This document shows, piece after piece, positions 38,849-48,071 of a stretch of 64,000 nucleotides of DNA. The stretch is from Rhodopseudomonas palustris (lineage in GTDB: Bacteria; Pseudomonadota; Alphaproteobacteria; Rhizobiales; Xanthobacteraceae). The stretch is from NCBI RefSeq assembly GCF_003226555.1, contig NZ_QKQS01000003.1, positions 62,001 through 126,000 on the forward strand, in the 5' to 3' direction. Made by a program: the position numbers and the translations under genes. The notes under the pieces were generated by a model. It saw only the letters and a list, made by a program, of their open reading frames with translations, did not search any database and had not been told where the DNA came from. The first letter of the stretch is position 1. Every line of letters starts with the position of its first letter.

Positions 38849-38883
38849 CGGGGCGACCAATTCAGCAGACAAGGGAGGCAACA

Positions 38884-40068
38884 ATGACAGAACATGCCAA
38901 TGCGCGTCACAGTGCTCCGCCGAAGAAGTCCGTAGCACTATCGGGCGTTGTCGCAGGCAACACCGCGCTGTGCACGGTCGGCCGGACCGGAAACGATCTG
39001 CACTATCGCGGCTACGACATTCTCGACATGGCGGAAACCTGCGAGTTCGAAGAGATCGCGCATCTTCTGGTGCACGGCGCGCTGCCGACGGCGGCGGAAC
39101 TGGCCGCCTACAAGGCCAGACTGCGAAGCCTGCGCGGGCTGCCGGCGGCGGTGCGAAGTGCGCTCGAAGCTCTCCCGGCGGCGGCGCATCCGATGGATGT
39201 GATGCGCTCGGGGGTATCTTCGCTCGGCTGCGTGCTGCCGGAAGCGGGCGATCTCAATCACCCCGGCGCCCGCGACATCGCCGACCGGTTGCTGGCCTCG
39301 TTCGGTTCGATGCTGCTGTACTGGTATCACTTCGCCCACACCGGCCGCCGCATCGAGGTCGAGACCGACGACGACAGCATCGGCGGGCATTTTCTGCACC
39401 TTCTGCACCGGACCAAGCCGTCGCAATCCCACGTCCGTGCGATGCATACCTCGTTGAACCTGTATGCCGAGCACGAGTTCAACGCCTCGACCTTCACGGC
39501 ACGCTGCATTGCCGGCACCGGCGCTGATTTCTACTCGGCGATCGCCGGCGCGATCGGCGCGCTGCGCGGCCCCAAGCATGGCGGCGCCAACGAGGCGGCG
39601 TTCGAAATCCAGAAGCGATACGCGACACCGGACGAGGCGGAGACCGACATCCGGCGCCGCGTCGCTGCGAAAGAGGTGGTGATCGGGTTCGGACACCCGG
39701 TCTACACCATCGCCGATCCGCGCAACCGCGTCATCAAGGAGGTCGCGCGCCGGCTTTCGGTCGAGGCCGGGTCGGTGAAGATGTTCGAGATCGCCGATCG
39801 GATCGAAGCGGTGATGCACGAATCCAAGAAGATGTTCGCCAATCTCGACTGGTTCAGCGCTGTCTCCTATCACGTGATGGGGGTGCCGACTTCGCTGTTC
39901 ACACCGCTGTTCGTGATCTCGCGCACCGCAGGATGGAGTGCGCATATCATCGAGCAGCGGCAGGACAACAAGATCATCCGGCCGACCGCGAATTATATCG
40001 GACCGGAAAATCGCCTGTTCGTGCCGATCGAACAACGCGGTCCCGCGCCGTCATCCCGTCACGCCTGA
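38884..40068 (+). CDS. prpC: 2-methylcitrate synthase (PrpC)
   Basis: This 394-residue citrate-synthase-family enzyme condenses propionyl-CoA with oxaloacetate. Active-site motifs are 'GPKHGGANE' and 'GFGHPVY' with catalytic His residues, and 'RGYDI' in the first part. The ATG at 38884 is preceded by AAGGGAGGCA. It lies 35 nt after prpD and 10 nt before prpB. A general citrate synthase is excluded by the operon context, though some overlap of activity is possible. Confidence 0.95.
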   Translation: MTEHANARHSAPPKKSVALSGVVAGNTALCTVGRTGNDLHYRGYDILDMAETCEFEEIAHLLVHGALPTAAELAAYKARLRSLRGLPAAVRSALEALPAAAHPMDVMRSGVSSLGCVLPEAGDLNHPGARDIADRLLASFGSMLLYWYHFAHTGRRIEVETDDDSIGGHFLHLLHRTKPSQSHVRAMHTSLNLYAEHEFNASTFTARCIAGTGADFYSAIAGAIGALRGPKHGGANEAAFEIQKRYATPDEAETDIRRRVAAKEVVIGFGHPVYTIADPRNRVIKEVARRLSVEAGSVKMFEIADRIEAVMHESKKMFANLDWFSAVSYHVMGVPTSLFTPLFVISRTAGWSAHIIEQRQDNKIIRPTANYIGPENRLFVPIEQRGPAPSSRHA

Positions 40069-40078
40069 AAGTGAAACC

Positions 40079-40996
40079 ATGCCGTATCTCGTTGCTGCTG
40101 ATCTCCCCTCCGACCCCGCAGGCGTCCGGTTTCGCGCGCTAATCGAGCGCGGCGGCATCGTCCGGATGCCGGGCGCGCACAACGGCATGGCCGCGCTGCA
40201 GGCGCGGGCGGCCGGCTTTGAAGCACTGTATTTGTCGGGTGCGGCCATGACCGCATCGATGGGGCTGCCGGATCTCGGCATGATCACGGTCGACGAGGTG
40301 GCGTTCTTCATCCGGCAGATCGCGCGGGCAGGCGGCCTGCCCACTTTGGTCGATGGCGACACCGGCTATGGCGAGGCGCTCAACGTCATGCACATGGTCC
40401 GCACTTTCGAGGATGCCGGGGCGGGGGCGGTTCATATCGAAGACCAGCTGTTGCCGAAGAAGTGCGGTCATCTCAACGACAAGAAGCTCGCCGACGCCCG
40501 CGACATGGCCGCCAAGGTCGCCGCCGCGGCCAAGGCGCGGCGGCATCTCTATCTGATCGCACGGACCGATGCGGCGGCGAGCGAAGGCATCGACGGCGCC
40601 GTGGCGCGCGCCAAGCTCTATATCGAGGCGGGCGCCGATGCGATATTCCCGGAGGCGCTGACGACGGCGGAGATGTTCCGCGCGTTCGCCGCGCGGATGC
40701 CGGGCGTGCCGCTGCTCGCCAACATGACCGAGTTCGGCCGGACACCGTTCTTCACCGCCGATGAGTTTCAGCAGATGGGCTACCGGATGGTGATCTGGCC
40801 GGTGTCGTCGCTGCGCGTCGCCAACAAGGCGCAGCAGAAGCTTTATGCGATGTTGCAGCGCGACGGCTCGACACAGGCCATGCTCGGCGAGATGCAGACC
40901 CGCGCCGAACTGTACGACACCCTCGGCCTCGACCGGTTCGAGGCGCTGGATGCCTCGATCGTCCGATCGATCGCACCGGACACGGTGGGGTCATAA
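40079..40996 (+). CDS. prpB: 2-methylisocitrate lyase
   Basis: This 305-residue enzyme splits 2-methylisocitrate into pyruvate and succinate, the last step of the cycle. The isocitrate-lyase superfamily signature 'PKKCGHLNDKKL' carries the catalytic cysteine, and 'VDGDTGYG' binds the metal. Start ATG 40079 follows CCTGAAAGTGAAACC. Its 3' end overlaps the start of queH by 47 nt. Confidence 0.95.
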   Translation: MPYLVAADLPSDPAGVRFRALIERGGIVRMPGAHNGMAALQARAAGFEALYLSGAAMTASMGLPDLGMITVDEVAFFIRQIARAGGLPTLVDGDTGYGEALNVMHMVRTFEDAGAGAVHIEDQLLPKKCGHLNDKKLADARDMAAKVAAAAKARRHLYLIARTDAAASEGIDGAVARAKLYIEAGADAIFPEALTTAEMFRAFAARMPGVPLLANMTEFGRTPFFTADEFQQMGYRMVIWPVSSLRVANKAQQKLYAMLQRDGSTQAMLGEMQTRAELYDTLGLDRFEALDASIVRSIAPDTVGS

Positions 40997-41624
40997 GCTA
41001 CGGACGGCTCCGGGTGAGGAAGCGGCGCTGTCGAGCCGCGAACGACACAAGCTGGTTGCGCCGGTGCCGCAGGGCCGAGTCCTGCTGCACTGCTGCTGCG
41101 CGCCCTGCGCGGGCGAGGTGATTGAAACGCTACTGTGGTCGGAGATCGACCACGCGGTGATGTTCTACAATCCCAATATTCATCCGCACGACGAGTATCT
41201 GCGGCGCAAGGACGAGCTGCAGCGCTTCGCCGCGCGGCACGGCATCGGCGTCGTCGATGCCGACTACGACTCGGCTGCGTGGTTTCGCGCCGTGGAGGGA
41301 TTGGAAGCCGAGCCGGAGCGCGGCGCGCGCTGTACCGTGTGTTTCGATGTCCGGCTCGAACGGACCGCCGCTCACGCCGAGCAGCATGGCTTCGCCATGA
41401 TCGCGACTTCGCTCGGGATCTCGCGCTTGAAGAATATCGGGCAGGTCGATGCATGCGGTCGCCGCGCCGCCGCGCGCTATGCCGGCGTGATCCACTGGGA
41501 TCACGATTGGCGCAAGTCCGGCGGCGCCGACCGCGCAGCCGAACTGGCCAAGCAAGAGCAGTTCTATCGGCAGGACTATTGCGGCTGTGTGTACTCGCGA
41601 TCGAAGTTGAAACTAATAAGTTGA
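40950..41624 (+). CDS. queH: Epoxyqueuosine reductase QueH (B12-independent)
   Basis: This 224-residue iron-sulfur enzyme reduces epoxyqueuosine to queuosine in tRNA and is the non-orthologous replacement of B12-dependent QueG. QueH cysteine motifs are all visible: 'LLHCCCAPCAG', 'RCTVCFDVRLERTA' and 'DYCGCVYS', with 'TSLGISRLKN' between. No ATG or GTG lies close to the conserved part, so the ATG at 40950 within prpB was chosen, preceded by GAGG. queA and tgt of the same pathway are 20 kb upstream. Confidence 0.93.
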   Translation: MPRSSDRSHRTRWGHKLRTAPGEEAALSSRERHKLVAPVPQGRVLLHCCCAPCAGEVIETLLWSEIDHAVMFYNPNIHPHDEYLRRKDELQRFAARHGIGVVDADYDSAAWFRAVEGLEAEPERGARCTVCFDVRLERTAAHAEQHGFAMIATSLGISRLKNIGQVDACGRRAAARYAGVIHWDHDWRKSGGADRAAELAKQEQFYRQDYCGCVYSRSKLKLIS

Positions 41625-41679
41625 GATGATCGACGCGTGGATCGCTTGACAGCGTCCGATCACTCTCGCCATAGTGATC

Positions 41680-41885
41680 GCCGTCGAGGTTCTTCGGGCA
41701 CGATCGTCCCGAAGCTAAGAGGGAAGCCGGTGCAAGGCCGGCGCTGCCCCCGCAACTGTCAGCGGTGAGCCGACGTTCAGCAAAGCCACTGGGAGCGATC
41801 CCGGGAAGGTCGAACGAAGGTGATGACCCGCGAGCCAGGAGACCTGCCTCGTCGAACGATAGTCCTCGGGCGGGGTGTCCCGGTG
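41680..41885 (+). ncRNA. Cobalamin riboswitch upstream of metE
   Basis: The + strand shows GCTGCCCCCGCAACTGT at 41743-41759 and the B12 box GACCCGCGAGCCAGGAGACC from 41825. A hairpin GGG-CGGGGTGT-CCC at 41868-41881 gives the loop expected to kiss L5, as in the nrdA and nrdD elements. metE begins about 90 nt downstream. With B12 present, the B12-dependent MetH presumably takes over. Confidence 0.97.
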
Positions 41886-41972
41886 GTGCGCTTGTGGCCC
41901 CGGCGCGCTCGCGGTGATCGGGGAATCATGCCGCGTCGCTAGGCCTTGCCCCCAACAGTTTGGGGTTGAGCC

Positions 41973-44339
41973 ATGTCTTCTCTCACAACTACTACGTCTC
42001 TTGCCGTCGCCACACTCGGCACACCGCGGATCGGGCCGCGGCGCGAGCTGAAATCCGCACTCGAAAGCTACTGGGCCGGCAAGTCGACGGAAGCCGACCT
42101 GCTGCGAGTCGCGGCCGCGTTGCGCGCGGCGAACTGGGCGCGGCAGCAAGCGCGCGGCGTCAGCGTGATTCCGTCGAACGATTTCTCGCTCTATGATCAG
42201 GTCCTCGACACCAGCGTGATGGTCGGCGCGATTCCCGAGATCTATGGGTGGAAAGGGGGCCCGGTTTCGCTCGCTACCTATTTCGCCATGGCCCGCGGCA
42301 CGCAGGCCGACACCGTGGGGCACGGCTGTGCCAACGGTCATTACCACGACGAGTCGACACCGCATGGCGTTCCGGCTCAGGAGATGACCAAGTGGTTCGA
42401 TACCAACTACCACTATATGGTTCCTGAGTTTTCCGCCGGGCAGCGCTTCCAGCTCGCCTCGCTCAAGCCGCTCGACGAATATCGCGAGGCGAGGGCGCTG
42501 GGCTACGACACCCGTCCGGTGCTGCTCGGGCCGGTCACCTATCTGAAGCTCGGAAAGAGCGCAGATACGGGGCTCGACGTGCTGTCGCTGCTGCCGCAGC
42601 TGGTGCCGGTCTATATCGAGATCCTCGGCCGGCTCGCGGCCGAGGGGGCGAAGTGGGTCCAACTCGACGAACCGGCGCTGGTGCTCGATCTCGACGACCG
42701 CGAGCGCCAGGCGTTTCGCGACGTCTACGGCCAGATTGCGCGGGAGCTGCCGCATCTCGATATCATGCTGGCGACCTATTTCGGCGGGCTCGGCGACAAT
42801 CTCGACACAGCGCTAGGGCTGCCGATCGCGGGTCTGCATCTCGACCTGGTCCGGGCGCCGAAGCAGATCAACGCCGTGATCGCGAAGGGACCGAAGGATC
42901 TGGTGTTGTCGCTCGGCGTAGTCGACGGCCGCAATATCTGGCGCGCCGACCTGCCGGACTTGCTCGACCGCCTGGAGCCGATCGTGCAGCAGCGTGGCGC
43001 CGGACGCGTGCAATTGGCCCCGTCCTGTTCGCTGCTGCATGTGCCGGTCGATCTCGAACTCGAAACCGGCCTCGATCCGGACCTGAAGAGCTGGCTGTCG
43101 TTCTCGCTGCAGAAGATGGGCGAGCTGTCGACGCTGGGCAGGGCCTTGAGCGGCGACCGGGCCGCGGTGCACGACCAGTTGTCCGCCTCGGCCAAGGCGG
43201 CCGCGACGCGGCGCAAGTCGCCCAAGGTGCACGACATGGCGGTGATCGGCCGCGCCGCGGCGGTCACCTCGGCGATGACCCAGCGCGACAGTGGATTTGC
43301 GGCGCGCGCAGCGCTGCAGCATCAGCGGCTGCAGCTGCCGGCGTTTCCGACCACCACGATCGGGTCGTTTCCGCAGACCGCTCAGATCCGCCAGGTCCGC
43401 GCCGCTCATGCCAAGGGCGCGATCTCGGATGCGGACTACAACACGTTCCTGCGCGGCGAGACCGCCCGGGCGATTCAGTGGCAGGAGAAGGTCGGCCTCG
43501 ACGTCCTGGTCCACGGCGAGTTCGAACGCAACGACATGGTGCAGTATTTCGGCGAGCAGCTCGCCGGCTTCGCCTTTACCAAGGAGGGGTGGGTGCAGAG
43601 CTACGGCTCGCGCTGCGTGCGGCCGCCGATCCTGTTCGGTGACGTGTCGCGGCCGAAGCCGATGACGATCGGCTGGTGGAAGTACGCGCAGTCGCTCACG
43701 GCCAAGCCGATGAAGGGCATGCTCACCGGACCGGTGACGATCCTGAACTGGTCGTTCGTCCGCGACGACGTTCCGCGCAGCACGGCGTGCCGCCAGATCG
43801 CGCTCGCCATCCGCGACGAAGTCGGCGATCTCGAACAGGCCGGCGCCACGATGATCCAGATCGACGAGGCGGCGCTGCGCGAAGGCCTGCCGCTGCGCCG
43901 CTCGGAATGGAAGGGCTATCTCGATTGGGCGGTCGAGTGCTTCCGGCTGTGTTCGTCCGGCGTCAAGGACGAGACCCAGATCCATACGCACATGTGCTAC
44001 TCGGAGTTCAACGACATTATCGATGCGATCGCCGCGATGGATGCCGACGTGATCTCGATCGAGACGTCGCGCTCGAAGATGGAGCTTCTCGACGCCTTCA
44101 AGACCTACAAATACCCGAACGAGATCGGCCCCGGCGTCTACGACATTCATTCGCCCCGGGTGCCGTCGGTCGAGGAGATGACGACGCTGCTCCAGCTCGC
44201 GCGGCAGCGGCTGTCCGACGGGCAATTGTGGGTCAATCCGGACTGCGGATTGAAGACGCGTGGTTGGGACGAGGTCCAGGGGGCGCTCATCAACATGGTC
44301 GAGGCAGCGCGGCACATTCGCCGGCTCAGTGCGGGATGA
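41973..44339 (+). CDS. metE: Cobalamin-independent methionine synthase
   Basis: This 788-residue enzyme methylates homocysteine from 5-methyltetrahydropteroyltriglutamate. The zinc site is visible as 'IHTHMCYSEFND' and 'NPDCGLKTRGW' in the C-terminal half, and both barrel halves are full length (family usual about 750-770). It is transcribed from a cobalamin riboswitch leader, so it should be induced when B12 is low. Two hairpins follow the stop. Confidence 0.97.
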   Translation: MSSLTTTTSLAVATLGTPRIGPRRELKSALESYWAGKSTEADLLRVAAALRAANWARQQARGVSVIPSNDFSLYDQVLDTSVMVGAIPEIYGWKGGPVSLATYFAMARGTQADTVGHGCANGHYHDESTPHGVPAQEMTKWFDTNYHYMVPEFSAGQRFQLASLKPLDEYREARALGYDTRPVLLGPVTYLKLGKSADTGLDVLSLLPQLVPVYIEILGRLAAEGAKWVQLDEPALVLDLDDRERQAFRDVYGQIARELPHLDIMLATYFGGLGDNLDTALGLPIAGLHLDLVRAPKQINAVIAKGPKDLVLSLGVVDGRNIWRADLPDLLDRLEPIVQQRGAGRVQLAPSCSLLHVPVDLELETGLDPDLKSWLSFSLQKMGELSTLGRALSGDRAAVHDQLSASAKAAATRRKSPKVHDMAVIGRAAAVTSAMTQRDSGFAARAALQHQRLQLPAFPTTTIGSFPQTAQIRQVRAAHAKGAISDADYNTFLRGETARAIQWQEKVGLDVLVHGEFERNDMVQYFGEQLAGFAFTKEGWVQSYGSRCVRPPILFGDVSRPKPMTIGWWKYAQSLTAKPMKGMLTGPVTILNWSFVRDDVPRSTACRQIALAIRDEVGDLEQAGATMIQIDEAALREGLPLRRSEWKGYLDWAVECFRLCSSGVKDETQIHTHMCYSEFNDIIDAIAAMDADVISIETSRSKMELLDAFKTYKYPNEIGPGVYDIHSPRVPSVEEMTTLLQLARQRLSDGQLWVNPDCGLKTRGWDEVQGALINMVEAARHIRRLSAG

Positions 44340-44343
44340 AGTG

Positions 44344-44413
44344 GCGCCGCTCTGAACGGCGCTTGTGACGCGCTGCCATCGGGGAGGCCTCCGGCTGGGT
44401 GCCGGGGGCCTCC
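44344..44413 (+). terminator. Tandem hairpins after metE
   Basis: The first hairpin is GCGCCG-ctctgaa-CGGCGC (44344-44362). The second has a 13-bp stem, GGAGGCCTCCGGC (44383-44395) with GCCGGGGGCCTCC (44401-44413), allowing one G-T pair, and a 5-nt loop. They start 5 nt after the metE stop. Neither has a good T run, so the terminator call rests on position and stem strength. Confidence 0.6.
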
Positions 44414-44738
44414 AAACTTGTCGGTCCGACGAATGATTGCGTTGGCCACGTTTCGGTCGCGGGGGACGAGGATCGGCCAACGGCCGGCCCGGTGTGTCTA
44501 ATTGGCGAGATTGCAGAGGCCGGGGTCCCTGCGAAGGCGACCGCGGCCTGGACGCACTCCTTGCTTCGGGTTCTCGCGGAGGGCGGACGGCCCAACTGCG
44601 GCTCGCCGCCTCCTGCCGTGCTGAACCGACCAGTGGTGATAGTCGGCTGTGCACCTCCTCCGACCTCGAATTGCTCATCCAGCTTCTGGAGGGATCAAAA
44701 ATAGAGCACCCGCTGGAACCAACTCGCCTTGCCAGGCT
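44414..44738. other. 325-bp gene-free stretch between metE and the nickel operon
   Basis: Short open frames cross this part (for example 44437-44787), but none has a convincing start or family feature. It should hold the promoter of the nickel receptor operon near its right end. AT content rises at 44690-44760. I see no riboswitch core here; the GCCC-rich pieces do not form the cobalamin motif. Confidence 0.5.
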
Positions 44739-44766
44739 GTATGATCTTTTGTTAGGTAGTTCATAC
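44739..44766. promoter_or_regulatory. NikR-type operator (GTATGA-N16-TCATAC)
   Basis: GTATGA at 44739-44744 and TCATAC at 44761-44766 are separated by exactly 16 nt, matching the classical E. coli NikR half-site sequence and spacing at the nikABCDE promoter. The palindrome ends 17 nt before the TTG start of the TonB receptor. Extending by one base each side keeps symmetry (TGTATGA/TCATACA). Nickel-loaded NikR would repress the operon. The nikR gene is not in this window. Confidence 0.85.
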
Positions 44767-44783
44767 ACGAGTGGGAGAGTGCG

Positions 44784-47165
44784 TTGAGCGAAGCCGGGGG
44801 GCGTATCGTAGGGCGTGGTACATCGCATGGTTGCGGGGCTTCGCATTCGACTATTATTCGGTGGGGTCGGGGCGAGCTCCTGCCGTCGTTTCAGTCTGGA
44901 GTCGGACGACCGCTGCGCTCGGCCGCAATGGTCTCGGTTTGTCTCGCCGCTCTGTGCGTCTGTTACGCGGACGGTGCGTCAGCGCAGACGGGTCTGCCGG
45001 CGGTGACCGTCGATGCGCCCGTGGCGCGTCAGAAGCCGCAATCGCAGCGCTCTGCCCAGTCGACACGGGCAACGCAGCGTCGCGCTGCGCGGGCGCAAAG
45101 GCCGAACGCGCCGCCCGCTGCGCCCAATCCGGCTGTGGCAGATGTGCGCCCTGCGACGGTTGAACGTGGCAATGGCCCGGTCGACGGCTACCGCGCCACC
45201 CGCACCACCAGCGGCACCAAGACCGATACGCTGCTCAAGGATATCCCGCAGGAAATCGTGGTCGTGCCCCGGCAGGTGCTCGACGATCGGAATGCGACGA
45301 CGGTGGCCGGCGCGCTCGACGTCGTCGGCGGCGTGACCCGCGGCAATAATTTCGGCGGCCTCAACAACTACGAGTTCAACATCCGCGGCTTCCCGACCCG
45401 CAATGCCGCCAAGAACGGCATCTCCGCGGTTCGCCGCTACGAGCCGGACGACGCCGCCAATGTCGAGCGCGTCGAAGTGATGATGGGCCCGTCCGGCGCG
45501 CTGTACGGACGCAGTGATCCGAGCGGCTTCTACAATGTCATCACCAAGCAGCCGCTCGACCGCAACTTCGTGACCTTGATGGGGACGGTCGGCTCCTACG
45601 GCATGCGCCGCACCACGATCGATGCCAACCAGGTGTTGTCGGACGACAAGACGTGGCTCGGCCGCATCAACGCAGCGTTCGACCAGCGCGACAGCTTCCG
45701 CGATTTCATCGACAGCAAGCGTGTTTTCGTCGCTCCGGTCGTGTCCTATTCGCCGTCCGCCGATTGGCGGGTGACGTTCGAGGGTGAATACCTGAAGGAC
45801 GATCGACCGTTCGACCGCGGTCTGGTCGCGGTCAACAAGAATGTCGGTTCGCTGCCGATCTCCCGTTTCCTCGGCGAGCCCAACGACGGCCCGATCCGCA
45901 ATCAGTATGTCCTTGGGAGCTTTCGGGTCGAGCACGATATCAACAAGGATTGGCTCGTCAGATTCGCCACTCAGTACAAAGAAGGGAGTCTGTACGGCTG
46001 GACGGCCGAGCCCGTCTCGGTCAATGCCGCCGGCATCCTGATGCGACGCAACACGTTTCGGGATTACAATTGGGCGTCATCGAACTCTCAACTGGAAACC
46101 GTCGGCCATTTCGGCATCGGCGGCATCAAGAACACGCTGCTGGCCGGAATCGAATACGAGCACTACACCGATCTCGAAGACTTTCGGCGGTCTAACAACA
46201 CGACCAATCCCTACAGCATCAACGTGTACAATCCGGTCTATGGTCAGGCCAAGCCGCCTGCCACGGTCCTGTCGCTGTTCAAGGATCGCGTCGATACTTT
46301 AGGGCTGTACGGATCGCTGCAGACCGAATGGACCTCGCAGCTCAAGACGCTGGTCGGCGTTCGCTACGACAATTACGATCAGGATGCGCGGCAGTTGATC
46401 ACCGGTCAGCGTATCACCCAGAACCCGGATCCAGTGATTCCGAAAGCCGGTGTGACGTACGAGATCGTGCCGAACTTCACGCTGTTCGCCGATGTCGCCA
46501 AATCCTTCAGGCCCAATCTCGATTCCGACACCGGCTTTGCCGGGACGGCGACCGGGCAGGCATTCGCGCCCGAAACCGGCATCGGCTACGAAGCCGGCGC
46601 CAAGTGGGATCTGCTCGGCAACAAGCTGAGCGTGACGGCTGCCGCGTTCAAGATCGTCAAGGACAACGTGCTGACTGCGGACCCGGCCAATCCGGGTTTC
46701 AGCACCACCGCCGGGCAGGTCACCAGCACGGGCTTCGACATCAACGTCGTCGGCAACGTCACGCGCGAACTGCGCCTGATCGGTGGTTACGCCTATACGG
46801 ACGCCAGGATCACCCAGGACGTGACGCTGCCCATCGGCGCGCGTTTCCCGAACGTGCCGCTGAACAGCGGCTCGATGATGGCGGTGTACGAATGGCAGTC
46901 GGGAATGCTTGCAGGGCTCGGACTGGGCGGCGGCGTCTCGGCCGCGGATTCGCGGGCGGGCGATGCCACCGGCGGCAGCTTCACCGTGCCGGGCTACGTC
47001 AAGTTCGACGCGCTGGCCTACTACACCCTCAACAAGACGACCAAGATCTCGTTGAACGTCTACAACATCGCCAACACGGTCTACTACGATCAGGTCCGCT
47101 CCACGACCAATGTCTATCCCGGCCAGCCGCGCACGGTGTGGCTCACCATGAAGAGCACGTTCTGA
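44784..47165 (+). CDS. TonB-dependent receptor of the putative nickel-chelate uptake operon
   Basis: This receptor (793 residues from TTG 44784) has a long N-terminal region and signal peptide, with 'MVSVCLAALCVC' and cleavage near 'GASAQ', then a Pro/Arg-rich linker. The plug shows 'NFGGLNNYEFNIRGFPTRN' and 'VEVMMGPSGALYGRSDPSGFYNVITKQ'; the 22-strand barrel ends '...VWLTMKSTF'. By sequence it resembles siderophore receptors, but it sits behind a NikR-type operator and before a Nik/Dpp transporter, so a nickel complex is the likely cargo. A start further in, near residue 49, is possible. Confidence 0.9.
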   Translation: MSEAGGRIVGRGTSHGCGASHSTIIRWGRGELLPSFQSGVGRPLRSAAMVSVCLAALCVCYADGASAQTGLPAVTVDAPVARQKPQSQRSAQSTRATQRRAARAQRPNAPPAAPNPAVADVRPATVERGNGPVDGYRATRTTSGTKTDTLLKDIPQEIVVVPRQVLDDRNATTVAGALDVVGGVTRGNNFGGLNNYEFNIRGFPTRNAAKNGISAVRRYEPDDAANVERVEVMMGPSGALYGRSDPSGFYNVITKQPLDRNFVTLMGTVGSYGMRRTTIDANQVLSDDKTWLGRINAAFDQRDSFRDFIDSKRVFVAPVVSYSPSADWRVTFEGEYLKDDRPFDRGLVAVNKNVGSLPISRFLGEPNDGPIRNQYVLGSFRVEHDINKDWLVRFATQYKEGSLYGWTAEPVSVNAAGILMRRNTFRDYNWASSNSQLETVGHFGIGGIKNTLLAGIEYEHYTDLEDFRRSNNTTNPYSINVYNPVYGQAKPPATVLSLFKDRVDTLGLYGSLQTEWTSQLKTLVGVRYDNYDQDARQLITGQRITQNPDPVIPKAGVTYEIVPNFTLFADVAKSFRPNLDSDTGFAGTATGQAFAPETGIGYEAGAKWDLLGNKLSVTAAAFKIVKDNVLTADPANPGFSTTAGQVTSTGFDINVVGNVTRELRLIGGYAYTDARITQDVTLPIGARFPNVPLNSGSMMAVYEWQSGMLAGLGLGGGVSAADSRAGDATGGSFTVPGYVKFDALAYYTLNKTTKISLNVYNIANTVYYDQVRSTTNVYPGQPRTVWLTMKSTF

Positions 47166-47215
47166 GGGCGGCGCCAGCGGCACGGTGTCTCGATCGTCTC
47201 CGGGGAGGAAACCGC

Positions 47216-47995
47216 ATGTCTCAGCATCTGGCCAACTTCGCGTTGAAGGAGGAGATCCGCGAGTATTGGAGCCGCAGGGCCGAGACGTTCGATCAGTCCC
47301 CGCTACACGGCATGCAGGCTCCGGGCGAGAAGGCCGCATGGCTGGATCTGATCGGAAGCCATGTGGCGGCGCCGGCCGGCGCCGACGTACTTGAGCTCGC
47401 CTTCGGCACCGGCGAGATCACGTCGGTGTTGCTGGCGCTCGGCTTCCGCGTCACGGGGTTGGATCTGACCGAAGCGATGCTTCGAAAGGCGAAGGCGAAA
47501 CACGCCGGAGCCTCCGATCTGTCGTTGTTTTTGGGCGACGCGGAGGACACCCGCGAAGACGACGAAAGCCATGATGCCATCGTGATGCGGCATCTGGTGT
47601 GGACGTTGGTCGACCCGATGGCGGCTTTTCGCGATTGGTACCGGGTCGTCCGCCCCGGCGGGCGGATCGTGATCATCGACGGCGACTTCGCGGAGACCTC
47701 GCTGCTGAAGCGGTGGCGCCGCAAGCTCGCGCAATGGATGGAGAGACGAGAGGGAACGCAGGCCCCGGTGATCGATTGGGCGGCGCATGAAGCCATCATG
47801 CGACAGATCTATTTCAGCCGCGGCTTGAGGCCGAACGCGCTCCGGCAGATGCTGACTGAGGCCGGTTTCGGCGATTTCCGCATCGAAGGTCTCGAACCGG
47901 TTCGAAAGGCGCAGCGCCGCGGAGCCAGTCTTGCGACGCGTCTGAAGGTCGGTCTGTCGGACAGCTTCATCCTGTCCTGCGCCAAGCCGCGATGA
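47216..47995 (+). CDS. Class I SAM-dependent methyltransferase (paralogue 1)
   Basis: This 259-residue protein begins after GGGGAGGAA. It has the SAM-binding motif I 'VLELAFGTGEITS', 'GLDLTEAMLRKA' (acidic motif II) and 'LGDAEDTREDDESHDAIVMRHLVW'. It shares its N-terminus ('LKEEIREYWSRRAETFD') and layout with the methyltransferase at 52763-53548, so the two are paralogues flanking a transporter. The substrate is unknown. Modification of a small nickel-binding molecule is inferred from context. Confidence 0.88.
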   Translation: MSQHLANFALKEEIREYWSRRAETFDQSPLHGMQAPGEKAAWLDLIGSHVAAPAGADVLELAFGTGEITSVLLALGFRVTGLDLTEAMLRKAKAKHAGASDLSLFLGDAEDTREDDESHDAIVMRHLVWTLVDPMAAFRDWYRVVRPGGRIVIIDGDFAETSLLKRWRRKLAQWMERREGTQAPVIDWAAHEAIMRQIYFSRGLRPNALRQMLTEAGFGDFRIEGLEPVRKAQRRGASLATRLKVGLSDSFILSCAKPR

Positions 47996-48071
47996 TACGC
48001 GCTCTGTTCGCGTCTTCGGCGATGCGGCGGCGGGGCGAGCACGCTGCGCGCATGGTCGGACGACCGCGCAG

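Noticed and set aside
37231-40068. A 945-codon open frame that runs across prpD in another frame before becoming prpC
   Set aside because: Only the last part (from 38884) is a real gene. The upstream part is the +2/+3 shadow of prpD, typical of high-GC coding DNA, with Arg/Gly/Ala-rich nonsense composition.
44414-44738. A fifth cobalamin riboswitch before the nickel receptor
   Set aside because: GC-rich pieces resemble parts of one, but neither the GCCCCCGCAACTGT core nor the B12 box is present.
44399-44787. Small open frames between metE and the nickel receptor
   Set aside because: They have weak starts, no ribosome sites and no family features, and one overlaps the NikR-type operator.
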